Assembly (NCBI RefSeq): GCF_000184945.1
Contig: NZ_GL586311.1
Coordinates: 1,962,598-2,026,597, forward strand
DNA length: 64,000 nt
From: Segatella buccae ATCC 33574
Lineage (GTDB): Bacteria; Bacteroidota; Bacteroidia; Bacteroidales; Bacteroidaceae
Direction of reading: 5' to 3'
How positions within the stretch are numbered: the first letter of the stretch is position 1; every line of letters starts with the position of its first letter. Position numbers and translations under genes: made by a program. This document shows, in pieces, positions 51,447 to 60,599 of this stretch. Under the pieces are notes generated by a model. That model searched no databases. It worked only from the letters and a program-made list of their open reading frames with translations, and was not told the DNA's origin.

Positions 51447-52007
51447 CTATTTCACTCTGTCCATGTTCTTGGCCACAAAGTCTTTCCAACTTCCATAGTG
51501 TCTGGCTCCCGATTGTGGACGGCCCATTTGGAGGTAGTGGCAATAGGCGGCCCCGAGCGCATCGGTGGCATCCATAAACTTAGGCATGTCTCCATCGCTG
51601 ATGTTCAGTATGCGCCTCAACATCTCCGCCACTTGTTCTTTGGAGGCCTTTCCTTGTCCTGTGATGGATAGCTTGATTTTCAGCGGTGCGTATTCATGAA
51701 TAGGAATGTCGTGGTGAATGGCGGCGGCGATGGCTACCCCCTGTGCCCTTCCGAGCTTGAGCATTGACTGCACGTTTTTCCCGAAAAAGGGTGCTTCGAT
51801 GGCCATTTCATCGGGCAGATATTCGTCGATGACACCCGTCACGCGGTCGAAAATCTTGCCCAACCTGAGATAAGGGTCTCGCTCCTTGCGCATGTCAATG
51901 ATGCCCATGACAACGAGTGATGCCTTGTTGTCCACCACTCTCAACACGCCATAGCCCATAACGTTGGTTCCGGGGTCGATGCCTAAAATGATTTTCTCCG
52001 CCTTCAT
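51447..52007 (-). CDS. ruvC: Holliday junction resolvase RuvC
   Basis: 186 residues with [14 protein letters not shown] (catalytic Asp10), the second acid in A-I-E-A-P-F-F-G and the C-terminal D-A-T-D-A-L-G-A-A. RuvC is a dimeric RNase H-fold nuclease cutting Holliday junctions with RuvAB. Its start overlaps the stop of the MBL gene by 4 nt (ATGA), indicating coupling. Confidence 0.95.
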   Translation of the reverse strand: MKAEKIILGIDPGTNVMGYGVLRVVDNKASLVVMGIIDMRKERDPYLRLGKIFDRVTGVIDEYLPDEMAIEAPFFGKNVQSMLKLGRAQGVAIAAAIHHDIPIHEYAPLKIKLSITGQGKASKEQVAEMLRRILNISDGDMPKFMDATDALGAAYCHYLQMGRPQSGARHYGSWKDFVAKNMDRVK

Positions 52008-52648
52008 CTATCCATATAAGGGTTGTGGGCCAGTTCATTCCCGATGGTGGTCGTGGGACCGTGGCCGGGATAGACGACTGTCGAGTCGGGCAACTGGGCC
52101 AACAAACGGAGGCTCTGGATGATTTGGAACATGGAGCCACCTTCGAAATCGGTGCGTCCGATGGAACCGGAAAATAAGGTGTCGCCGGTAAAAGCCACTT
52201 GTTCTTTCGCAGAATAGAATGTCACAGAGCCACATGAGTGCCCGGGCGTCTCAATAATGGTAAACTCGGTATGGCCAAACTTGATACTTTCCCCTTCTTC
52301 AAAATAATGACCTACAGGGGGGAAGTCTTGCTCCAAGTCTATGTGAAAGAGGTTGTTACCTTGTTCCTTGAGCTTGTCCATCAGATATTTGTCCTTGGCA
52401 CTCACTTCCGGCTTCAGTCCGAAAGTGTCGTAGATAAAGCGGTTGCCAAAGTTGTGGTCTAAGTGTCCGTGTGTCAAGAGTAAATGGCGGGGGGTCAGTT
52501 TGTTTCCGCGAATATAATCTTCAATGGCATTGTTCTCCTCTTCGTAGAAGGCACCACAATCTATGATTACACATTCTTTAGTCTCATCGCTTACTATGTA
52601 GCAGTTTTCCATGAGCATATTGCATGGAAACTTTCTTATTTCTAACAT
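52004..52648 (-). CDS. MBL-fold metallo-hydrolase (glyoxalase II-like)
   Basis: 214 residues with the metallo-beta-lactamase signature THGHLDH (near 68-74), a second-site H in TPGHSCGSV (near 142), D in FTGDTLF and PGHGPTT for the last ligand. The size and motifs match small hydroxyacylglutathione-hydrolase-like proteins of Bacteroidetes; the substrate is unknown. Start ATG 52648 follows rsmG by 26 nt; a longer frame would run into rsmG. Confidence 0.85.
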   Translation of the reverse strand: MLEIRKFPCNMLMENCYIVSDETKECVIIDCGAFYEEENNAIEDYIRGNKLTPRHLLLTHGHLDHNFGNRFIYDTFGLKPEVSAKDKYLMDKLKEQGNNLFHIDLEQDFPPVGHYFEEGESIKFGHTEFTIIETPGHSCGSVTFYSAKEQVAFTGDTLFSGSIGRTDFEGGSMFQIIQSLRLLAQLPDSTVVYPGHGPTTTIGNELAHNPYMDR

Positions 52649-52674
52649 TGTTTGAATCGTCTTTTTATGGGTTT

Positions 52675-53301
52675 TCAAATGGGCAGATAAATAAGTTTCT
52701 TGTCTTCCTTGAACCAGTCTTCTTCGAAAAACGTGTCGAGTGAGGTCACTTCCACGATATTGGAGAAAGGTTTAAGTTCATCTTCCAAATTGCCACCTTT
52801 CAGACATAAAACTCCGTTGGGGAGGGCATTGGCAGAAGTTTTTCGAATATTCCTTTTGACAATCTTCACCAAGTCGGGGAGAGGCATCACGGCTCGGCTC
52901 ACTACGAAGTCGAATTTGCCTTTTTCCTCCTCGCCACGTTGATGGACTGCCGTGACATTCTTTAGTTCCAAGGCCTGTGCCACCTCGTTGACCACTCGTA
53001 TTTTTTTGCCCGTTCCGTCAATCATGCGAAATTTTACTTCAGGAAACATGATGGCTAGCGGGATGCCGGGAAACCCTCCACCGGTGCCGAAATCGAGCAC
53101 TTCGGTGCCCGGTCTGAAATGTATGTTGCATGCTATGGCCAATGAGTGGAGTACATGACGCTCATAAAGATTGTCCATATCCTTACGTGAAATAACATTG
53201 ATTTTCGCATTCCACTCCCGATAAAGTTGGTCGAGCTGTGCATATTGTTCTTCCTGAATCTTTGAGAGATTAGGAAAATATTTCTTGATAAGGCTTATCA
53301 T
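52675..53301 (-). CDS. rsmG: 16S rRNA (guanine527-N7)-methyltransferase
   Basis: 208 residues. The SAM site LDFGTGGGFPGIPLA (near 69-83) and the acidic strand R-M-I-D-G-T-G-K-K are diagnostic for RsmG/GidB; VSRAV follows. It methylates G527 in the 530 loop of 16S rRNA. It begins 2 nt after the upstream lipoprotein gene. Confidence 0.95.
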   Translation of the reverse strand: MISLIKKYFPNLSKIQEEQYAQLDQLYREWNAKINVISRKDMDNLYERHVLHSLAIACNIHFRPGTEVLDFGTGGGFPGIPLAIMFPEVKFRMIDGTGKKIRVVNEVAQALELKNVTAVHQRGEEEKGKFDFVVSRAVMPLPDLVKIVKRNIRKTSANALPNGVLCLKGGNLEDELKPFSNIVEVTSLDTFFEEDWFKEDKKLIYLPI

Positions 53302-53303
53302 TT

Positions 53304-54122
53304 TTATTTCTTGAGTATATCTTTGATGTCGCTGCGATCTATCTCGACGCGTATTTCTCCCTCTGCGTGAGGTGCCACTTCATCTTCACAATAGATGAAA
53401 GTAATCGTGTCGTCTGTGGGGATGAAGTTGTCGGGGGCATAGAGTTTGCCGTCCGCAAAGAAATATCGGTCACCCAACGCTTTCCAATCGTCCACTTTGT
53501 ATTGCTTCATGAGCTTACTTTTGAGGACTTCGTTTAGCCTGTATTCATAACCTTTTACGAACAAGTCATTTATAGTGATGAGTTTCCCAGTCTTCACATT
53601 GAAGTTTTTCACGATGGTCTGGTGGCTTGTATGGGCTCCACCTCCGTAGTAAGCTATCCGGGCGATGTAGGTAAGTATGCCCTCGGCTCCACTTGTGGTG
53701 CTGGTGTTCACCTTGTAGAACGTGTTGAACGATGACGCATGTTCGGCATCTTGGCGGTAGATTTCCTTATAATCGGCTACATATCCATTCAGATATTCAG
53801 CAGCAAAAGAGTCTACACATTGCTTCACGTTCAGGTTGGTTTGCCCATCAAGTGAGAAATAGTCGGGGGTGAGAATGCCCGACTTAAGTAGCTCGTTGTT
53901 GATGATTTCTGCCAATTTTCCCCCTCGTGCGTATTGCATCGAGATGCTAACCTCACATTTGGGCGAGTTGGGGTCGGCGGTGATGTGTGTAGCCGTGTCT
54001 ATCACCACACTGTCGAATGTCAGGCCTTCGATTTGAGCAGTGCGTCCTCCTCCCTTGCCCCCGCATCCGGCAATGGCCAGCACGGCAAGTCCAATCATCA
54101 GAATGTTTTTTGTTTTAATCAT
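53304..54122 (-). CDS. lipoprotein with DUF4163/DUF3298 (RsiV-like) domains
   Basis: 272 residues. The lipobox LAIAGC (near 15-20) gives a lipid-modified Cys20. The remainder resembles the RsiV-type pair DUF4163-DUF3298: a beta-rich N-domain and a C-domain with G-G-A-H-T and G-K-L-I-T-I-N-D-L-F, then F-Y/F-F-A-D-G-K-L-Y. RsiV binds lysozyme in Gram-positives; here a general envelope role is all that can be said. First gene of the six-gene minus-strand run. Confidence 0.8.
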   Translation of the reverse strand: MIKTKNILMIGLAVLAIAGCGGKGGGRTAQIEGLTFDSVVIDTATHITADPNSPKCEVSISMQYARGGKLAEIINNELLKSGILTPDYFSLDGQTNLNVKQCVDSFAAEYLNGYVADYKEIYRQDAEHASSFNTFYKVNTSTTSGAEGILTYIARIAYYGGGAHTSHQTIVKNFNVKTGKLITINDLFVKGYEYRLNEVLKSKLMKQYKVDDWKALGDRYFFADGKLYAPDNFIPTDDTITFIYCEDEVAPHAEGEIRVEIDRSDIKDILKK

Positions 54123-54191
54123 TGTTTCCTCTCTGTGTCCCCATTCCCAATTAAGGAATCAGTTTTCCTCCTTGCATCAAACTTTTGGTGG

Positions 54192-54199
54192 CAAAGTTA
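54192..54199 (-). promoter_or_regulatory. promoter of the rsmG-ruvC operon (-7)
   Basis: CAAAGTTA on the plus strand is TAACTTTG on the minus strand, about 70 nt before the lipoprotein ATG. Confidence 0.6.
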
Positions 54200-54294
54200 G
54201 TGTAATTCAAAGATAAATCAAAATAAAACATGAATATTTTAGGTTTGTTCACGTGATAATCCTTGAGAAGTATGCGGATATGAATTAAAAATGG

Positions 54295-54302
54295 TAACTT
54301 TG
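54295..54302 (+). promoter_or_regulatory. promoter of HAD-panB (-7)
   Basis: TAACTTTG, 31 nt before the HAD phosphatase ATG. Confidence 0.6.
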
Positions 54303-54332
54303 CAGACCGAATAAAGTATTGAGGATTGCAAA

Positions 54333-54977
54333 ATGATAAAAGTAGCACTTTTCGATCTTGATGGTGTGGTTTTTGATACGGAGCCACAGTACACCATTTT
54401 CTGGAATGGCATTTGCAGGGAATTCCGCCCTGATTTGCCCGGACTTGAACACCAGATTAAAGGTCAAACACTGATACAGATATACGATAAGTATTTCAGC
54501 GGACTCAAAGATGTGCAGACCGTTATCACGCGTCGCCTTAATGAGTATGAGAAACGGATGGAATACAGGTATATAGCCGGATTGGAAGATTTCTTGAAAG
54601 ATCTCAAACGCAACGGGGTGCACACCGCAGTGGTGACGAGCAGCAATCTTGAGAAGATGGAATGTGTCTATGCGCAGCATCCCGAGTTTTCCGCTCTTTT
54701 TGACCGTATCCTTACTGCGGAAGACTTCTCCAAGAGCAAGCCCGATCCCGATTGCTACCTGAAAGGTGCCCGGGCTTTTGACGAAGAGGTGGCCCATTGC
54801 GTGGGATTCGAAGACAGTTTCAATGGTCTGAAAGCCGTCAGAGCTGCCGGCATGTTCACTGTTGGGCTTTCCACCACCAACTTGGCCGAAGATATCGCTT
54901 CTTATGCCGACTATGTGATGTCCGACTACACGGATATAGATTATTCGAAATTAGTGGAACTCGCACATCTGTCTTGA
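54333..54977 (+). CDS. HAD-superfamily phosphatase (beta-phosphoglucomutase-like)
   Basis: 214 residues: motif I DLDGVVFD (Asp8, Asp10), a helical cap (about 15-85), motif II T-S-S-N, the Lys of motif III in KSKPDPDCY (near 132) and motif IV FEDS (near 156). The order and cap type match the beta-phosphoglucomutase/phosphatase subgroup. The substrate is not evident. panB begins 40 nt downstream and may share the transcript. Confidence 0.88.
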   Translation: MIKVALFDLDGVVFDTEPQYTIFWNGICREFRPDLPGLEHQIKGQTLIQIYDKYFSGLKDVQTVITRRLNEYEKRMEYRYIAGLEDFLKDLKRNGVHTAVVTSSNLEKMECVYAQHPEFSALFDRILTAEDFSKSKPDPDCYLKGARAFDEEVAHCVGFEDSFNGLKAVRAAGMFTVGLSTTNLAEDIASYADYVMSDYTDIDYSKLVELAHLS

Positions 54978-55017
54978 TGAAACTACATACTTCTACAAGC
55001 AAATATTGAAAAAAATT

Positions 55018-55836
55018 ATGGGATATCTATCAACTGACAAGAAAAAAATAACGACCAAAACCTTTGCCGAGATGAAACAGGCCGCGGAAAAGGTGACGAT
55101 GCTTACGGCATACGACTACACAACGGCCGGTATCATTGATTCGGCGGGAATAGACAGCATCCTCATTGGCGATTCGGCTTCGAATGTCATGGCCGGCAAT
55201 GCGGATACACTCCCCATCACTGTCGATCAGATGATTTACCATGCCCGCTCGGTGGTTCGTGCTGTCAACCATGCTTTGGTGATATGTGACATGCCTTTTG
55301 GCAGCTACCAAGTGAGTCGTGAAGAGGCCCTCCGCAATGCATGCCGCATGATGAAAGAGAGCGGGGTGGATGCCCTAAAACTTGAAGGTGGTGTGGAGAT
55401 TGTCGACACGATAAGCGGACTTATTGCTGCCGGTATCCCTGTTTGCGGTCATTTAGGTCTCACTCCGCAAAGCATACACAAGTTTGGCGGCTATGGTCTT
55501 AGAGCCAAAGAAGAAGCTGAGGCGGCTAAACTTGTAAGCGATGCCAAGGCATTGGACGAGGTGGGATGTTTTGCCATCGTGCTTGAGAAAGTGCCGGCTG
55601 CCATAGCATCGGAAGTGGCACGGCAGGTGAAGGCCGTTACCATAGGTATTGGAGCCGGAAGCGGCTGTGACGGACAAGTACTGGTTTATGCTGATGCACT
55701 TGGCATGACGAGTGGTTTCAAGCCCAAGTTTCTTCGTCATTTTGCCCAAGTGGGCCAATGTATGGCAGCCGGGGTGGAAGAATATGTGAAGTGTGTGAAG
55801 GAAGGTTCTTTCCCCGGTGAAGCCGAGAGCTATTGA
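55018..55836 (+). CDS. panB: 3-methyl-2-oxobutanoate hydroxymethyltransferase
   Basis: 272 residues. T-A-Y-D-Y-T...A-G-I-D near the N-terminus, IGDSASNVMAG, D-M-P-F-G-S-Y, LEGG and GHLGLTPQS match the PanB barrel, with the metal Asps of GDS and DMP. It adds a hydroxymethyl from methylene-THF to ketoisovalerate for pantothenate. Start ATG 55018; TTG at 55006 is less likely. panC/panD are not in the window. Confidence 0.95.
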   Translation: MGYLSTDKKKITTKTFAEMKQAAEKVTMLTAYDYTTAGIIDSAGIDSILIGDSASNVMAGNADTLPITVDQMIYHARSVVRAVNHALVICDMPFGSYQVSREEALRNACRMMKESGVDALKLEGGVEIVDTISGLIAAGIPVCGHLGLTPQSIHKFGGYGLRAKEEAEAAKLVSDAKALDEVGCFAIVLEKVPAAIASEVARQVKAVTIGIGAGSGCDGQVLVYADALGMTSGFKPKFLRHFAQVGQCMAAGVEEYVKCVKEGSFPGEAESY

Positions 55837-55871
55837 TTCTTGTGGCGTTTGCAATGTGACGGAACGTTTTG

Positions 55872-55879
55872 TATCTTTG
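55872..55879 (+). promoter_or_regulatory. promoter of the MFS gene
   Basis: TATCTTTG with TTTG at 55848-55851 (20-bp spacer), 38 nt before the GTG start. Confidence 0.65.
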
Positions 55880-55916
55880 CACAAGCCTATTTTAATATTC
55901 CTCTAAAATAAGACCT

Positions 55917-57083
55917 GTGGATACCCAGAATACTCCTATTCATATCAAATTATGGCATCGTGACTTTTGGCTGATGAGCATGGCCGGTCTGTTGGTCACC
56001 ATGAGCGTTTATATGCTTGTGCCGGCTTTGCCTCCCCACTTGTTGATGAGTGGATTCAAGGGATGGCAGGTTGGACTGGTTATGGGCGTTTTGGGACTTG
56101 GAATCTATATGTTTGGGCCCTTTTGTTCTTACTTGTTGCAACGTTATCGCCGCAACCGGGTGTGCATATCTTCCATGATTGGGATGGTGGTTTGCATGGC
56201 GGGATTGTATTATGCTGACCTTTTGCCAACAGACAGAGGTAGATTTGAAGTTTTGGTTGCGTTGCGTTTTTTGCTGGGTGCTTGCTTCGGTTTGGCTCAG
56301 ATGAGTTTGTACAGTACGCTCATCATCGACAGTTGCGAATCATTCCTTCGCACCGAGGCCAATCATTCTTCCGTTTGGTTTTCGCGTTTTGCCCTTTCGC
56401 TCGGTCCGGTAGGTGCTCTGCTGGTTTCAAGACTTTTAGGCTATCGGGCTGTTTTGGTCTTTGCCGGTTGCCTCTCTGTGGTGTCATTCTTGCTGATAGG
56501 CATGGTCAGATTTCCCTTTAAGGCACCTGACGAACACATGCGCAAGGTCTCTCTCGATCGCTTCTTTCTTCCTTCAGCCTTTCCGCTCTTTGTTGGGTTG
56601 GCCGTTTTCACCTCAATAGTTGGCCTGCTCTTCTCCCTGCCCCATGTTGAGGAATTTTACGGTATGTTGATGTTTGGATTTTTCATCGCTCTTTTGGCTG
56701 AAAAATATGCTTTTGCCGATGCCAACCTCAAGAGCGAAATCGTGGCCGGACTGATAGCCTTGGGGGCCGCCGTACTCATTACCTTTACCGGTGAGGCAAC
56801 GGCTCTCCATTGGATAAGACCGGTGTTGGTTGGTTTTGCCGTAGGCATTGTGGGCAGTCGTTATCTTTTATTTTTCATCAAATTGGCCCGTCACTGCCAG
56901 CGTGGGACGAGTCAAAGCACATTTTTCCTTTCGTGGGAGACCGGTATGAGCCTTGGACTCTTTGCCGGTTGCACACTTGCCGGCCGACATGTCGATATGC
57001 TGGCCTTGATCTTGGTGGTGTTAAGTCTGATTGCCTATAACTTTTTGCTTCACCCTTGGTATATGAAACATAAGAATAGGTGA
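55917..57083 (+). CDS. major facilitator superfamily transporter
   Basis: 388 residues with about 12 TM helices (first near 18-38). R-Y-R-R-N-R after TM2 and the loop P-F-K-A-P-D between TM6 and TM7 fit the MFS layout; the first half has D-S-C-E-S-F in the cytoplasmic loop. The GTG at 55917 is used because no ATG occurs until 55971, which would cut into TM1. Substrate unknown; no linked pathway beyond panB upstream. A strong terminator follows. Confidence 0.8.
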   Translation: MDTQNTPIHIKLWHRDFWLMSMAGLLVTMSVYMLVPALPPHLLMSGFKGWQVGLVMGVLGLGIYMFGPFCSYLLQRYRRNRVCISSMIGMVVCMAGLYYADLLPTDRGRFEVLVALRFLLGACFGLAQMSLYSTLIIDSCESFLRTEANHSSVWFSRFALSLGPVGALLVSRLLGYRAVLVFAGCLSVVSFLLIGMVRFPFKAPDEHMRKVSLDRFFLPSAFPLFVGLAVFTSIVGLLFSLPHVEEFYGMLMFGFFIALLAEKYAFADANLKSEIVAGLIALGAAVLITFTGEATALHWIRPVLVGFAVGIVGSRYLLFFIKLARHCQRGTSQSTFFLSWETGMSLGLFAGCTLAGRHVDMLALILVVLSLIAYNFLLHPWYMKHKNR

Positions 57084-57103
57084 TGTTGGCCGTCACCTAA
57101 TAT

Positions 57104-57149
57104 AAAAGGCCCGTTCATTGTCTGATATTCAATGAACGGGCCTTTTATT
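57104..57149. terminator. bidirectional terminator, 17-bp perfect stem
   Basis: AAAAGGCCCGTTCATTG (57104-57120) is exactly complementary to 57130-57146; T runs lie on both strands. It separates convergent MFS and YhcH-like genes. Confidence 0.9.
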
Positions 57150-57197
57150 TGTTTTGGATGGCAAAAGACATGCACGGGTGTCGCATCAGAACGGCTG

Positions 57198-57875
57198 TCA
57201 GTCGATGTAGTCCACTTTGATGACGATCACACGAATATCTTGATTGCCCGAATCATTGTTGACCTTGGCGATGTGCCAATCACCGGGAAAGAAAATGAAA
57301 AACCGGTCGGGTGTACTGTCGTAGAATTGGGTACGCCCTTTGTCATAACTATAATGTATAACATCTTTTCGGGCATCATACTTGCAATCGGGTGTGCTGG
57401 TGTAATGGTCTATGAGTCCGAAACGCTCGGTTCCTTTCACGACATATTGAAAGTCGATGTGATGACTGTGGCTTTCACTCCGTCGTTTCTCAAGCGGTTC
57501 GTTGTGGGAGTCTTCCACGCTGGCCGTGAGCGTGGTGCCCTCAATGGGATGCCTGCCCTTTGGGATGTTGACGAGGTCGGTTGTGGCAAGCCATTTGAAG
57601 AGTGCCTCCCACTGTGTCGGATTCTTTTGATATTGCCGGTAAAACTCCGTGAGGTTGACACTCCTGTGAGGTGATGCGCCGGTGAAGCCCTGCCGCCATT
57701 GGTCGGTGGCGCACCACTCCGCAGCCTGCTTTTTCAAGGACTTGTCGGAGTAGTAGCGGGTGTAGTAGCCTTTGTCTTGCGCCTCTACGGACAAGGTGAA
57801 ATACAAGGTCGGCAAGACAAGTATGAGGGGCTTTAGAGTGTGGTGGAACAGCCACGTGTGGATGAATCGTGTCAT
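57198..57875 (-). CDS. YhcH/YjgK/YiaL family protein with a signal peptide
   Basis: 225 residues. The cupin-like DUF386 domain (about 70-225) has S-H-S-H-H-I-D-F-Q-Y-V-V-K-G and FFPGDWHIAKV, the metal-binding motifs. Preceding it is an N-terminal hydrophobic segment (12-31) ending VEA-Q, a probable signal peptide. Relatives are associated with sugar-acid and sialic-acid pathways (anomerase-type roles). It lies 188 nt after uxaB, suggesting a hexuronate function, though separate transcription is possible. Confidence 0.78.
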   Translation of the reverse strand: MTRFIHTWLFHHTLKPLILVLPTLYFTLSVEAQDKGYYTRYYSDKSLKKQAAEWCATDQWRQGFTGASPHRSVNLTEFYRQYQKNPTQWEALFKWLATTDLVNIPKGRHPIEGTTLTASVEDSHNEPLEKRRSESHSHHIDFQYVVKGTERFGLIDHYTSTPDCKYDARKDVIHYSYDKGRTQFYDSTPDRFFIFFPGDWHIAKVNNDSGNQDIRVIVIKVDYID

Positions 57876-58063
57876 GGTTGTTTAGAAACTTGGATGTTGG
57901 TGATGAGAATAAAATAAATGGTGAGTGGGGGGAGTGGAGAGAATGTGAATGGGGCGCTCCCTCTTCAGGAATCGCCCCACACACTATTGTCTTTTTATTC
58001 TCCGGTGGATGTTGATCTTCTTGTTGGGGCTTTAAGGGCCCTTGTCAAGAATCTCTCCAAAGC

Positions 58064-59542
58064 TTAGAGGATGGTCTTTACGGCTTCAAGCATGCCCTTT
58101 TCCTGTATGAGGTCGAGGTCTTTCTTCACAAGTTCGGCCAAGCCCTTCACGCTATGGAGGTCTTCACCCCAGATTGATTCTGCCGCGAGCACACCGTCGG
58201 TCACCTTCTGGGTGTCGCCCGTTGCCCAAAGGTTCTTGAGCAGATCCATGATGTCTTGTGCGTCATTGGGCACAATCTCGGTGCCGTCTTCGCGTTTTCC
58301 ACCTTTATAATAAGTGATGATGGCCGCCAAGCCGAATACGAGTCCTTGCGGCAGCTCGCCCTTGCGCTCAAGATAGGTCTTCACGCCGGGCAGGTCGCGG
58401 GCACAAAACTTGGGGAAAGAGTTGAGCATGATGCTTGTCACCTGGTGGTCGACATACGGATTGTCGAAGCGTTCGAGAACATCGGCAGCAAACTGGCGAA
58501 GCTCATCCATCGGCAGATTAAGCGTCTGCATGAGTTCGTCAAACTGCACCTTGTGGATATATTTGCCGATGACCTCGTGGTTGCAGGCATCGCGTACAAT
58601 GTTGACACCGCTCAAGAAGGCCACAGGCGAGAGCACCGTGTGGGGGCCGTTGAGCAGCGTCACCTTACGCTCGTGATAGGGTTTCTCGCTCTCGGCGATG
58701 AGTACATGGAGCCCGGCTTTCTCGGCAGGGAATTCTTTGCGGAGAGCTTCAATGCTCATGTTTTCCGGCTTTTCGATGACCCACAGATGGAATGTTTCGG
58801 CCTGCACCACAAGGTTGTCCTTGTAGCACACCTTTTCCTGAATCTCCTTAATGGTGTTGCGGGGGAATCCCGGCACGATGCGGTCCACGAGGGTGGCGCA
58901 AACATAGCAGTGGTTGGCAAACCAATCCTTGAAAGCGGCATAGTCGGCACCGAAGTCGTCTTTCCACAGTTCGATGTACTGATAGATGCACTCTTTCAGA
59001 TGGTGCCCGTTGAGGAAGATGAGCTCGCAAGGCATGATGATGAGGCCCTTGGAAGCATCGCCGTTGAAGAACTTGAACCGATGGAAGAGCAGCTGCACCA
59101 GTTTGCCCGGATAGGAAGAGGCCGGAGCGTCGGCAAACTTGCAAGTATCATCAAAAGCAATGCCTGCCTCGGTGGTGTTGGAAATCACGAAACGAATCTC
59201 GGGTTGCTCGGCAAGTGCCATGAAGGCCTGATTCTGCGTGTAGGGGTTGAGGGCACGGCTGATGACATCAATGCGTGTGAGTGTGTTTACAGGCTGACCG
59301 TTCTCCCGGCCTTGCAGGTTGACATGGTAGAGGCCGTCTTGTCCGTTAAGCCAGTCTACCATGCCGCGTTCGATGGGCTGCACCACGACCACGGAGCTGT
59401 TGAAGTCGGTCTTCTGGTTCATGTTGTAGATGATCCAATCTACAAAAGCACGGAGAAAGTTTCCCTCGCCAAACTGGATGATGCGTTCAGGCATGACACC
59501 CTTGGGGGCGGTGCGCTTGTTCAAAGATTTTAATTCTGACAT
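58064..59542 (-). CDS. uxaB: altronate oxidoreductase (tagaturonate reductase)
   Basis: 492 residues of the long-chain mannitol-dehydrogenase family. It begins K-R-T-A-P-K-G-V-M-P-E-R-I-I-Q-F-G-E-G-N-F-L-R-A-F, the UxaB N-terminus; the catalytic Lys/His region is near 280-340 (V-T-L-L-N-G-P-H-T). It reduces tagaturonate to altronate in galacturonate catabolism. The ORF is open for 166 further codons upstream, but these lie inside uxuB in another frame; ATG 59542 follows the -7 box at 59586. Confidence 0.92.
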   Translation of the reverse strand: MSELKSLNKRTAPKGVMPERIIQFGEGNFLRAFVDWIIYNMNQKTDFNSSVVVVQPIERGMVDWLNGQDGLYHVNLQGRENGQPVNTLTRIDVISRALNPYTQNQAFMALAEQPEIRFVISNTTEAGIAFDDTCKFADAPASSYPGKLVQLLFHRFKFFNGDASKGLIIMPCELIFLNGHHLKECIYQYIELWKDDFGADYAAFKDWFANHCYVCATLVDRIVPGFPRNTIKEIQEKVCYKDNLVVQAETFHLWVIEKPENMSIEALRKEFPAEKAGLHVLIAESEKPYHERKVTLLNGPHTVLSPVAFLSGVNIVRDACNHEVIGKYIHKVQFDELMQTLNLPMDELRQFAADVLERFDNPYVDHQVTSIMLNSFPKFCARDLPGVKTYLERKGELPQGLVFGLAAIITYYKGGKREDGTEIVPNDAQDIMDLLKNLWATGDTQKVTDGVLAAESIWGEDLHSVKGLAELVKKDLDLIQEKGMLEAVKTIL

Positions 59543-59585
59543 AGTTTGTTTTATGATTTGATTTTTAGATTTCGTTTGTGTAGTG

Positions 59586-59593
59586 CAAAGGTA
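59586..59593 (-). promoter_or_regulatory. uxaB promoter (-7)
   Basis: CAAAGGTA on the plus strand is TACCTTTG on the minus strand, about 40 nt before the uxaB ATG, so uxaB has its own start apart from uxuAB. Confidence 0.6.
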
Positions 59594-59712
59594 TAAAATA
59601 TTGGAATAGGGAGTGCCGAATTTCTCCGAAAACGTTGCGTAAACCTTTGCGTAAATGGGATTCACCCCTCCCGCCTTTAGTTGCCGGGTGGGAGAGGTGG
59701 AAAGAGGAAGGG

Positions 59713-60525
59713 CTACATGGCGAAGCAGTTGAACCCTCCGTCGACCACGGCCATGGTGCCTGTGACAAATTTGGCGGCATCGGACATCAGATAGTGGATG
59801 GTTCCACATAGTTCTTCGGGATCGCCCATGCGCCCGAACGGTGTCTGGCGTATCACGTCCTGTCCCCGTTGGGTGTAGCTGCCATCGGGATTGGTGAGCA
59901 AACTGCGATTTTGCTCGGTGATGAAAAATCCCGGGGCAATGGCATTGACACGGATGCCTTCGCCAAACTTCTTGGCACACTCGGTGGCCATGTAGGCCGT
60001 GAAGTTGGAGATGCCGGCTTTGGCGGCTGCATAACCGCACACGCGCGTCATGGGGCGGAAGGCGGCCATCGATGAGAAGTTGATGATGCTTCCTTTGCCG
60101 GCCTCCACCATGGGTTTGAGAAACACCTGCGTGGGAATCACCGTGCCTGTGAGATTGAGGTTGAGCACTTTCTGAAACTGTGCAGCATCAAGGTCAAAAA
60201 AGGTTTGGTCGGGGGTGATTGTCGCTCCTGGCTGGTTGCCTCCGGCTGCATTGAGTAGCGTGTCGATGCGCCCATAGCGGTCGAGGATGTCTTGGCAGTT
60301 TTGTTCAACCACGGTCTGATCCATGACATCGGTCTTGTAAAACGAGGCTTCGCCTCCGGCCTTGCAGATGTCGTCAACGATGGCGTGGCCAACATCCTCC
60401 TTGCGGCCCATGATGGCCACTTTGGCCCCTTCGAGGGCGAGATATTTGGCAATGGCACGGCCCAGCACTCCTGTGCCGCCGGTGATGACTACCACGTAGT
60501 CTTTGATATTGAAAAGTGAGTTCAT
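59713..60525 (-). CDS. uxuB: SDR-type D-mannonate oxidoreductase
   Basis: 270 residues, classical SDR with GGTGVLG (near 16-22), NAAGG, the active-site Ser in NFSSMAA and YAAAK. It sits 74 nt after uxuA, so fructuronate reduction to mannonate is the likely role; E. coli UxuB belongs to an unrelated family. Start ATG 60525; the longer frame overlaps uxuA's spacer without conserved residues. Confidence 0.85.
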   Translation of the reverse strand: MNSLFNIKDYVVVITGGTGVLGRAIAKYLALEGAKVAIMGRKEDVGHAIVDDICKAGGEASFYKTDVMDQTVVEQNCQDILDRYGRIDTLLNAAGGNQPGATITPDQTFFDLDAAQFQKVLNLNLTGTVIPTQVFLKPMVEAGKGSIINFSSMAAFRPMTRVCGYAAAKAGISNFTAYMATECAKKFGEGIRVNAIAPGFFITEQNRSLLTNPDGSYTQRGQDVIRQTPFGRMGDPEELCGTIHYLMSDAAKFVTGTMAVVDGGFNCFAM

Positions 60526-60599
60526 TGTATTTGTTGTGTTTGTGATGTCTTGTTGCTTAAAAGATAGCTTTGCGGAGTTTCCGCCCGTGCGCCGCACAT

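Noticed and set aside
58256-59533. 425-codon plus-strand open frame opposite uxaB
   Set aside because: Same reasoning: entirely antisense to a conserved enzyme, no recognisable domain.
59543-60040. 166-residue N-terminal extension of uxaB
   Set aside because: The extension is an out-of-frame reading of uxuB, is rich in His/Arg/Cys and lies upstream of the uxaB -7 box at 59586; the family N-terminus begins at 59542.
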